This document shows, piece by piece, positions 1 to 5,476 of a stretch of 8,236 nt of DNA. The stretch is from Burkholderiales bacterium (GTDB taxonomy: Bacteria > Pseudomonadota > Gammaproteobacteria > Burkholderiales > Burkholderiaceae_C), in the NCBI GenBank assembly GCA_947474415.1, contig CANJKD010000079.1:1-8236 (forward strand), read 5' to 3'. A program made the translations under genes and the position numbers. How positions within the stretch are numbered: position 1 is the first letter of the stretch; each line of letters begins with the position of its first letter. Below the pieces are notes generated by a model, which made no database searches, had not been told where the DNA came from, and saw only the letters and a list, made by a program, of their open reading frames with translations.

Positions 1-1049
1 ACGAATTCGTCGCCACACAGCCGCGCCACGGTATCGGCCTGGCGCACGCAGCCCTTGATGCGCTCCGCCACGTCGACCAGCACGCGGTCGCCGAAATCGC
101 GGCCCAGCGTCTCGTTGACGTGCTTGAAATGGTCGAGGTTCAGGAACAGCAGCGCGAATGGCGTGCCCTCGCGTTGCGCCAGCGCCAACGCCACCTCGAA
201 GCGGTCTTCGAGCAGGCGGCGGTTCGGCAAGCCGGTGAGCAGGTCGGAATAAGACAGGGTCTGGATCCGCCGGTTCGCCTCGACCTTTTCGGTGATGTCG
301 CGAAACGAGAAGATGCGCCCGATCGGCCGCCCGCCGGTGCACTGCGGCATCGTGACGCGCTCGAACACCTTGCCGGAGTGCAGGGTCAGCGTGTCGGTGG
401 TCTGCAGCATCGTCGCGTCGTCGATGGCCGCGAGTCGGCACATGTATTCGCCGGGGTCGGCCACGCTGCGGCGCATCCATTCGAGCACGGCGTCGTCGTC
501 GTGCCGCGCCAGCAATTCGTCAGACATGCCCCACAACTGCGCGAAGCGCCGGTTGACGTTGCGGATGCGGCCACTGAGGTCGGTGACAAGAATGCCGTCT
601 TGCGTCGATTCGAGCGTGGCGCGCAGGTCGGCGGCCGTGCTCTCAAGCTCGCGCCGGGTGCGCACCTGCTCGCTGCGGTCGTGCAGCGCCACCACATACA
701 GCGCCCCGCCGTCTTCGCCCTCGACCCGGCTGACGCGCCGCAGCACCGGCACCACCGCGCCATCGGCACGGCAGACCAGCGTCTCGGAGTCGATGGCGTC
801 GGTCAGCTCGGCTGCCACCTCGCCCCAGAAGCACAGGTCTTCCGATGTGGCCACCAGCGCGATCACTTCCTTGCCGAGCAATTCATCGGCCGGCCGCCCC
901 ATCAAGACACCTGCAGCCTGGTTCAACGCCACGATGCGCAACTCGCGCGCATCGACGAGCCACACCGCATGCAGCATGGCTTCGATGAGGGTGCGCCACA
1001 CCGCGAGGGGCGCGGTGCGGGCGACGGTGATGGCCGATTCCGTGTCCAC
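1..1049 (-). CDS. PAS-PAS-GGDEF signalling protein, 3' end outside window; degenerate GGDEF
   Basis: The reading frame is open from a GTG at 1049 to the window edge (349 codons seen). The GTG lies 2 bases after the HD-GYP stop, with AAGG overlapping that stop. An in-frame TGA just upstream rules out a longer start. Two PAS-like sensor regions cover about residues 17-130 and 135-255 (the second ends in FRDITEKVEANRRIQ), followed by a GGDEF domain from about 265 (SDLLTGLPNRRLL). No membrane segment is visible, so it is probably cytoplasmic. The domain normally makes c-di-GMP from two GTP. Measured against PleD, guanine-contacting Asn312 and Asp321 are kept, but metal ligand Asp327 is Asn304 here (LNLDHFK) and the signature is CGDEF (345-349), not GGDEF. 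An EAL domain may follow beyond the edge, as in many PAS-GGDEF-EAL proteins; that is inference. Family assignment is firm, cyclase activity doubtful. Confidence 0.9.
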   Translation of the reverse strand, partial: MDTESAITVARTAPLAVWRTLIEAMLHAVWLVDARELRIVALNQAAGVLMGRPADELLGKEVIALVATSEDLCFWGEVAAELTDAIDSETLVCRADGAVVPVLRRVSRVEGEDGGALYVVALHDRSEQVRTRRELESTAADLRATLESTQDGILVTDLSGRIRNVNRRFAQLWGMSDELLARHDDDAVLEWMRRSVADPGEYMCRLAAIDDATMLQTTDTLTLHSGKVFERVTMPQCTGGRPIGRIFSFRDITEKVEANRRIQTLSYSDLLTGLPNRRLLEDRFEVALALAQREGTPFALLFLNLDHFKHVNETLGRDFGDRVLVDVAERIKGCVRQADTVARLCGDEF

Positions 1050-1051
1050 CT

Positions 1052-2362
1052 TCAGTGCACCGTTTCCGCCTCATGCAGGGCAGCGGCCGATTCGCTCGAT
1101 TGAAGCGGCTCGAAGAAGTACGAAACGCGCGGCCGCGGCGCCAGGTATTCGAGCGACGCGATGGGCATCAGCTGCGGCTTGATGCTGCGCCGGATGCCCA
1201 CGCCGTGCAGGCTTTCCAGGTCAACGATCAGGGCATCGTCGCGCGGCACGCGCGGCTCATGCACCAGCACGCGCGGCTTCAGCGGGCGCGAGGTATTCAC
1301 GCCGACGACCATCGCGAAGCGGTCATCGGTGAGCTGCACCGTCGAGCCGGCCGGGTACACGCCCATCATCTTGATGAAGGCGCCGAGGATGGCGGTGTCG
1401 AACTTGGTCTTGCCCTGCGCGAACAGCAGCGACAGCGCTTCATGCGGCGTCATCGCATGCGCCGGCAGGTTCGGGTTGCACAGGTTGTCGTAGCGATTCA
1501 CGAGCGAGACGATGCGCGCCGCGGCGGTCATGCGGTCGGTGTTCAGGCGCAGCGGGAAGCCGCTGCCATCGGCATGTTCATGGTGCTGGGCCAGCACCAG
1601 CGAGGCGCCGCTCGACAAGCCCATCTTGCGCCCCAGCACCACGCCGCGCGCCACGTGCTCTTCATTCAGCCGCAGTTCGGCGCTGCTGAAGTGTTCCTCG
1701 CGGTGGCGCACGCGGTCGGGCAGTTCGAGCTTGCCGATGTCGTGCAACAGCGAGCCGACACCGAGGTCGTGCATGTCGGCCTCGTCCAGGCCGAAGGTGC
1801 GGCCCATCAGCATCGAGATCACGGTGACGTTGAGCGCGTGCATCGAGGCCTTGTCACCCGCCGCTTCGGACAGCAGGCGGATGCACAGGTCGCCCTCGAC
1901 CAGCATCTTGTCGACCAGCGCGCGCGCCAGCGCTTCGGCCTGGACGCGGGAATCTTGTGGATGCCGGGACGCACGCTCGGTGAGCAGCCTGCAGGCTTGC
2001 GCGGCCTCGGCGAACTGGCGTTCGCACCGGGCCAGCCCTTCGCGCTGGCGCCTGAGCTGTTCGCGGCTCTGGCGACGCGCCAGGGCTTCAGGCGTTTCGG
2101 TCAGTGGGGCGATCATGGCCGTCGGGGCCGGCTCGACAGCTTCGACCTCGTTGGCGCCCGGCACCGCCACATCGCTTTGGGCCGGGCTCCAACGAATCTG
2201 CCGCAGGCCCAGCGAACGGATGGTGGCGATCTGCGTGGCATCGGCGATCTTGAAATTGCCGAGTGGGAACGGGTGCGACATCCAGCCCAGGTCGAGATGC
2301 ACGAACATCCCGACGCACAAGGCGTCCACGTCGATCATGTCTTTTCTGGCGGCTGCTTTCAT
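1052..2362 (-). CDS. DUF3391 plus HD-GYP domain phosphodiesterase
   Basis: The product is 436 residues. An N-terminal DUF3391 region (about 9-60, VGMFVHLDLGWMSHPF) leads through a charged, probably helical stretch (90-150) to an HD-GYP domain (about 165-330). The HD-GYP family hydrolyses c-di-GMP to pGpG or GMP with a bound metal centre. Visible ligands are His207-Asp208 with Lys211 (LLHDIGK), His236, His260-His261 (HHEHADGSGFP), and Asp292. The GYP motif is GFP (268-270), and the usual D-x-x-D that follows is N-R-Y-D (289-292). A C-terminal part (about 340-436) resembles the tail of DUF3391/HD-GYP proteins. There are no membrane segments. Start: ATG 2362 has no clear Shine-Dalgarno but overlaps the stop of a small ORF as ATGA; Met9 (2338) is an alternative that fits the usual DUF3391 N-terminus. 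It sits 2 bases before the PAS-GGDEF gene, so the two are almost certainly co-transcribed. Confidence 0.92.
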   Translation of the reverse strand: MKAAARKDMIDVDALCVGMFVHLDLGWMSHPFPLGNFKIADATQIATIRSLGLRQIRWSPAQSDVAVPGANEVEAVEPAPTAMIAPLTETPEALARRQSREQLRRQREGLARCERQFAEAAQACRLLTERASRHPQDSRVQAEALARALVDKMLVEGDLCIRLLSEAAGDKASMHALNVTVISMLMGRTFGLDEADMHDLGVGSLLHDIGKLELPDRVRHREEHFSSAELRLNEEHVARGVVLGRKMGLSSGASLVLAQHHEHADGSGFPLRLNTDRMTAAARIVSLVNRYDNLCNPNLPAHAMTPHEALSLLFAQGKTKFDTAILGAFIKMMGVYPAGSTVQLTDDRFAMVVGVNTSRPLKPRVLVHEPRVPRDDALIVDLESLHGVGIRRSIKPQLMPIASLEYLAPRPRVSYFFEPLQSSESAAALHEAETVH

Positions 2363-2493
2363 CGGATATGGCGCGTGGACATCGGGCCCACGTGGCTTGT
2401 CCGGGATATCGGCGGGCCGGCCCGGGACTTGAATTCGCGGCGCTGCGCGCGGGTCAGCGCCGGGCCGTCATGGGCCACGAAGAGGCCCGCCAT
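2359..2493 (-). CDS. possible small ORF, 44 residues, coupled to the HD-GYP gene
   Basis: An ATG at 2493 is preceded by GAGGG (2498-2502) at 4-base spacing, a good Shine-Dalgarno. The frame ends in a TGA that overlaps the HD-GYP ATG as ATGA, a typical translational-coupling arrangement. The peptide starts MAGLFVAHDGPALTRAQRRE, is basic, and has no membrane segment or domain I recognise. Its first 25 codons follow the local high-GC third-position bias (23 of 25 G or C), but the second half includes ATA, ACA and CGA. It could be a leader peptide, a true small protein, or chance, since GC-rich DNA keeps many frames open. The frame stays open upstream without a better start. Confidence 0.3.
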   Translation of the reverse strand: MAGLFVAHDGPALTRAQRREFKSRAGPPISRTSHVGPMSTRHIR

Positions 2494-2560
2494 GTGGCCC
2501 TCGGCTGCCGGCACACCCGCCTGGGTGGTGGCACCGGCACACCGGCGCCGGGTGCCCCAA
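2363..2560. other. spacer between Lrp and HD-GYP genes
   Basis: These 198 bases separate the stop of the Lrp/AsnC gene from the HD-GYP start. They are GC-rich, with several short self-complementary runs of G and C. Apart from the possible small ORF that fills most of the HD-GYP-proximal part, I see no clear promoter hexamers and no hairpin followed by a T run on the minus strand. Whether the HD-GYP pair has its own promoter here or reads through from the Lrp gene cannot be decided by eye. Confidence 0.4.
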
Positions 2561-3001
2561 TCAACGCTGGATGCGGGTGGAGAGCACGATCGCTGACGTG
2601 GTGCGCTCCACGCCGTCGAGCGCGCCGATGCGGTCGATCAGCGCGTCGAGCTCACCGATGGACGCGGCCGCGACGATCGCGATCAGGTCGAACGGGCCGC
2701 TCACCGAATGCAGCACGCGCACTTCGGCGATTCGGCGCAACGCCACCTCGATCGCGGCACTGCGCTTCGGCGCCAGGGTGATCATCACGTGGGCGCGCAC
2801 CAGCTGCGCTTCGAGTTCGTCGGGCACCGTGACGGTGAAGCCCGAGATCACGCGCTGGCGCTTCAGCCGCTCCATGCGGCTTTGCACCGTGGTGCGCGAC
2901 AAGCCCAGCGCGCGGCCCAGTTCGGCCGTCGAGGCGCGTGCGTCGTCGCGCAGCAGGGCGAGCAGGGCACGATCGGTGGCATCTGGTGCGAGTTTCGTCA
3001 T
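2561..3001 (-). CDS. Lrp/AsnC family transcriptional regulator
   Basis: At 146 residues it has the usual length for an Lrp/AsnC protein. The N-terminal winged helix-turn-helix spans about 6-57; it begins DATDRALLALLRDDAR, and the recognition helix lies near LSRTTVQSRMERLKRQR (35-50). A RAM/AsnC ligand-binding domain follows (about 67-146), with the typical turn SGPFDLIAIV (101-110). These proteins form dimers and octamers, bind an amino acid in the RAM domain and control nearby metabolic or transport genes. It diverges from a saccharopine/lysine-dehydrogenase-like gene across 127 bases, so that gene is its most likely target and lysine or a related amino acid a reasonable ligand guess. Autoregulation is usual in the family. 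The ATG at 3001 has only a weak Shine-Dalgarno (AGTGA), but it gives the expected N-terminus. Confidence 0.93.
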   Translation of the reverse strand: MTKLAPDATDRALLALLRDDARASTAELGRALGLSRTTVQSRMERLKRQRVISGFTVTVPDELEAQLVRAHVMITLAPKRSAAIEVALRRIAEVRVLHSVSGPFDLIAIVAAASIGELDALIDRIGALDGVERTTSAIVLSTRIQR

Positions 3002-3128
3002 TTCACTGGTTCTATCTATGCAATATGCCGAAGTATGGACTGCGTTTCGTTGTATATCTAGGTGCGATTTTCAACACTCCGGTCGAGAATGGCCGCAGGT
3101 TCGCGGTCGCAACTTCAACGGAGCAAGC
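3002..3128. promoter_or_regulatory. divergent promoter/operator region, Lrp gene and dehydrogenase gene
   Basis: This is the only space between two divergent genes, so it must hold both promoters and probably the Lrp-type operator. Its first 60 bases are visibly richer in A and T than the flanking genes. They contain an imperfect dyad: ATATGCCGAA (3023-3032) faces TTCGTTGTATAT (3046-3057), with outer ATAT and inner CGAA/TTCG matching. Lrp-family sites are loose, AT-rich dyads, so this is a candidate operator. I could not assign -35 and -10 hexamers with good spacing on either strand. GGAG at 3120-3123 is the Shine-Dalgarno of the plus-strand gene. Confidence 0.55.
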
Positions 3129-4328
3129 ATGAAAGACATCCTCGTCATTGGTGGCGGCAAGATTGGTTCGGTGGTCGCCGCGCTGCTCGCCGACACCCCT
3201 GAGGCCGGCGGCTACCGCGTCACCGTGGCTGATCGCTCGGCCGAGTTGCTGGCCGACATCGAACGCGACTCACGCCAGTCGCCCGGCATCGGCGGCTGCC
3301 TCTCTGGCCGCCTCTCTGGCCGCATCACCACCCGCCTACTCGACGTGACCGACCCGGCCCAGCTCGCCGACGCGCTGCGCGGCCGATTCGCCGTGCTGAG
3401 CGCCGCGCCTTACCACCTGACCTTGCGCGTGGCGCTGGCCGCGAAGGCAGCCGGCGTGCACTACCTCGACCTGACCGAAGACGTGGTCAGCACTCGCGCC
3501 ATCCGCGCGCTGGCCGATGGCGATGGAGGTGACGAAGGTGGCAAACGCTGCGCCTTCATCCCGCAATGCGGGCTGGCGCCGGGCTTCATCGCCATCGTCG
3601 CGGCCGATCTGGCACGCCGGTTCGACACGCTCGACTCGGTGCGCATGCGGGTCGGCGCCCTGCCCGCCTACCCGAGCAACGCGCTGAACTACAACCTGAC
3701 CTGGAGCACCGAAGGCGTCATCAACGAGTACTGCGAGCCTTGCGAGGCAATCGTCGACGGCCATCAGCGCGAAGTGCCGGCGCTCGAAGAGCGGGAGGAA
3801 TTCTCGCTCGACGGCGTGCTGTATGAAGCCTTCAACACCTCGGGTGGCCTGGGCACGCTGTGCGAAACGCTGGCTGGCAAGGTGCGCACGCTGAACTACC
3901 GCACCATTCGCTACCCCGGCCACGCCGCCATCATGAAAGCGCTGCTGCATGACCTGCGGCTGAAAGACCGGCGCGATGTGCTCAAGAATATCCTCGAACA
4001 GTCGCTGCCCGCCACCTTGCAAGACGTCGTCATCGTGTTCGTCACGGTTGCCGGCCAGCGCGAAGGCCGGCTGATGCAGGACACCTATGTGCGCAAGATT
4101 TACAGCCAGGTGCTGGCCGGCAAGATGCGCAGCGCGATCCAGATCACCACCGCGTCCAGCCTGTGCGCAATGCTCGACATGCTGGCCGCCGGCGAGTTGC
4201 CGCAGCAGGGGTTCGTGAAGCAGGAAGACGTGCCGCTTGGCCGATTCCTGGCCAACCGCTTCGGCCGCGTCTACGCCGCCGGCGCACTCGAAAATTCACA
4301 CGCCAACGCACACGCGGAGGCCACCTGA
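3129..4328 (+). CDS. saccharopine dehydrogenase family oxidoreductase (lysine 6-dehydrogenase-like)
   Basis: The product is 399 residues. An N-terminal Rossmann fold begins MKDILVIGGGKIGS, with the dinucleotide loop GGGKIG at 8-13 and a candidate adenine-ribose acidic residue at Asp35 (VTVAD). SAAPYHLTLRVALAAKAAG (91-109) and HYLDLTED (111-118) are typical of saccharopine-dehydrogenase-like enzymes. The second domain starts at CGLAPGF (147-153). The family includes saccharopine dehydrogenases and L-lysine 6-dehydrogenases, which act NAD(P)-dependently on lysine or its saccharopine conjugate; the size and the divergent Lrp/AsnC gene favour amino-acid catabolism, perhaps lysine. The exact substrate cannot be read from the sequence. 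The ATG at 3129 has GGAG 5 bases upstream. The frame stays open far upstream, but that part is antisense to the Lrp gene and is not coding. A 12-base tandem duplication gives LSGRLSGR (58-65). Confidence 0.88.
   Translation: MKDILVIGGGKIGSVVAALLADTPEAGGYRVTVADRSAELLADIERDSRQSPGIGGCLSGRLSGRITTRLLDVTDPAQLADALRGRFAVLSAAPYHLTLRVALAAKAAGVHYLDLTEDVVSTRAIRALADGDGGDEGGKRCAFIPQCGLAPGFIAIVAADLARRFDTLDSVRMRVGALPAYPSNALNYNLTWSTEGVINEYCEPCEAIVDGHQREVPALEEREEFSLDGVLYEAFNTSGGLGTLCETLAGKVRTLNYRTIRYPGHAAIMKALLHDLRLKDRRDVLKNILEQSLPATLQDVVIVFVTVAGQREGRLMQDTYVRKIYSQVLAGKMRSAIQITTASSLCAMLDMLAAGELPQQGFVKQEDVPLGRFLANRFGRVYAAGALENSHANAHAEAT
3298..3323 (+). repeat. 12-base tandem duplication inside the dehydrogenase gene
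   Basis: The unit CCTCTCTGGCCG occurs twice back to back (3299-3310 and 3311-3322), with period 12 holding over 26 bases. It adds four residues in frame (LSGR twice) in the linker between the first Rossmann strands and the RLLDVTD strand. It looks like a recent slippage event in a tolerant surface loop. Confidence 0.85.
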
Positions 4329-4336
4329 ACTCTTTG

Positions 4337-4351
4337 GGTCATTTTATGACC
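4337..4351. promoter_or_regulatory. perfect 6-bp inverted repeat, candidate operator
   Basis: GGTCAT and ATGACC flank TTT with no mismatch, 9 bases after the stop of the dehydrogenase gene and about 80 bases before the methyltransferase start. No T run follows, so it is not an intrinsic terminator. Its position at the head of the five-gene operon makes it a candidate protein-binding site. A -10-like TATGAT lies at 4362-4367, but no matching -35 is evident. I cannot name the regulator. Confidence 0.35.
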
Positions 4352-4386
4352 GACTGGTACATATGATCGGTTTCCGCTAGCGTATA

Positions 4387-4420
4387 GGGTCTGGCAGGCC
4401 AATTCCGGCCCGCCAGAACC
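4387..4420 (+). promoter_or_regulatory. strong imperfect hairpin abutting the Shine-Dalgarno of the methyltransferase gene
   Basis: The arms 4387-4400 and 4407-4420 can form 12 pairs over 14 positions, with mismatches at 4396/4411 and 4389/4418 and a 6-base loop (AATTCC). The 3' arm ends exactly where the Shine-Dalgarno GGAAG (4421-4425) begins, 7 bases before ATG 4433. There is no downstream T run, so intrinsic termination is unlikely. It could act as an operator in DNA or as an RNA structure that tunes initiation or stability of the operon mRNA. Confidence 0.5.
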
Positions 4421-4432
4421 GGAAGCGATCAC

Positions 4433-5476
4433 ATGTCGGACAGCACCGCATTTGCAGTCAATTGGGTAGAACAAGGCCTGGTGCCCGACCGCGTCGTGCG
4501 GCTCGGCATCCGCCGCCTGCTGAAGGCGCGGCTGGCCGAGCTGAGAACCGGCGACGTGGCGGCCACGGCCGAATCGACGCAAACCTTTCTCGACGGCTTG
4601 CGCGGCGCCCCGCTCGCCTTGCTGCCCGAGAAGGCGAACGAACAGCACTACGAAGTTCCCGCCGCGTTCTTTGGCGCGGTGTTGGGCGCGCACCGCAAGT
4701 ACAGCAGCTGCCACTGGCCCGAAGGCGTGACCACGCTTGCGCAGGCCGAAGCCGCCGCGCTGGCCGCCACCTGCGAACGCGCAGGCCTGGCCAATGGCCA
4801 GAACGTGCTGGAACTGGGGTGCGGCTGGGGCTCGTTGACACTCTGGGTGGCCGAGCGCTATCGCAACAGTCGCATCACCGCGCTGTCGAACTCGAATTCC
4901 CAGCGCGAACACATCGAAGCCCACGCCGCCGAGCGCGGCCTGACGAACGTGCGCGTCATCACCCGCGACTTCAACGAGTTCGACACCGCCGAGCGCTTCG
5001 ACCGCATCGTCTCGGTCGAGATGTTCGAGCACCTGCGCAACTGGCCGCACGCCTTCGCCCAGGTCGCGAACTGGCTGAACCCGACCGGCCGTTTCTTCAT
5101 GCATGTGTTCGCGCACCGCGACGCGGCCTACGAGTTCATCGAGCGCGACGCCAGCGACTGGATGAGCAAGCACTTCTTCTCCGGCGGGATGATGCCCAGC
5201 GACGACCTCGCGCTTCAATGCCAGGATGACCTGCGCCTGCTGCGCCGCTGGCGCTGGGACGGCACGCACTACCAGCGCACGTCCGAGGCCTGGCTGCGCA
5301 ACATGGACGACAGCCGCAGCACGCTGTGGCCGCTGTTCGAACGCACCTACGGCGCCGAGGCAGGCGTGTGGTGGATGCGCTGGCGGCTGTTCTTCATGTC
5401 GGTGGCCGAGCTGTTCGGCTTCGAAGGCGGGCAGCAATGGTGGGTTAGCCATTACCTGTTCGAGAAGCGGGCGTGA
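4433..5476 (+). CDS. SAM-dependent methyltransferase, CFA-synthase superfamily, coclaurine N-methyltransferase-like
   Basis: The product is 347 residues, soluble or membrane-peripheral. A helical N-terminus (1-65) leads to the substrate-side motif HYEVPAAFF (72-80) and KYSSCHW (89-95), then the SAM fold with motif I VLELGCGWGSLTLW (125-138). VSVEMFEHLRNW (193-204), DWMSKHFFSGGMMPS (242-256) and THYQRTSEAWL (278-288) follow. Automatic annotation would probably call it cyclopropane-fatty-acyl-phospholipid synthase, and Cys93, Glu199, His224 and Tyr280 match catalytic-site positions of E. coli Cfa. However, Glu196, where Cfa has Gly, and the whole C-terminal half match what I recall of plant coclaurine N-methyltransferases. 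It may methylate an unsaturated acyl chain or an amine; the substrate is unknown. First gene of a five-gene operon; GGAAG at 4421-4425 supports the ATG. Confidence 0.9.
   Translation: MSDSTAFAVNWVEQGLVPDRVVRLGIRRLLKARLAELRTGDVAATAESTQTFLDGLRGAPLALLPEKANEQHYEVPAAFFGAVLGAHRKYSSCHWPEGVTTLAQAEAAALAATCERAGLANGQNVLELGCGWGSLTLWVAERYRNSRITALSNSNSQREHIEAHAAERGLTNVRVITRDFNEFDTAERFDRIVSVEMFEHLRNWPHAFAQVANWLNPTGRFFMHVFAHRDAAYEFIERDASDWMSKHFFSGGMMPSDDLALQCQDDLRLLRRWRWDGTHYQRTSEAWLRNMDDSRSTLWPLFERTYGAEAGVWWMRWRLFFMSVAELFGFEGGQQWWVSHYLFEKRA

Noticed and set aside
1..10. Perfect 10-base palindrome ACGAATTCGT at the window edge
   Set aside because: It lies within the GGDEF signature codons and is explained by coding sequence and chance.
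643..834. Minus-strand open frames inside the PAS-GGDEF gene (386-769 and 643-834)
   Set aside because: They are in other frames of the real gene, which is open across all of 1-1049 with PAS and GGDEF motifs.
1055..2596. Plus-strand open frame of 513 codons opposite the HD-GYP gene
   Set aside because: It is antisense to a protein with clear HD-GYP motifs. Its translation is rich in Arg, His, Gln and Ala with no domain, as expected for a shadow frame in GC-rich DNA.
2571..3128. Upstream extension of the dehydrogenase frame, which stays open to 2571
   Set aside because: The extension is antisense to the Lrp/AsnC gene, is low in complexity, and lies before the GGAG-preceded ATG at 3129 that starts the Rossmann fold.
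4364..4386. TGATC followed by CGTATA as a ChrR-type ECF sigma promoter
   Set aside because: The words resemble ECF11 promoter elements, but the gap is only about 12 bases, too short for a -35/-10 pair. I do not call it a promoter.
4387..4420. Intrinsic terminator of the dehydrogenase gene
   Set aside because: The hairpin is strong, but it is followed by ACCGGAAG-type sequence with no T run and sits directly at the next gene's ribosome site.
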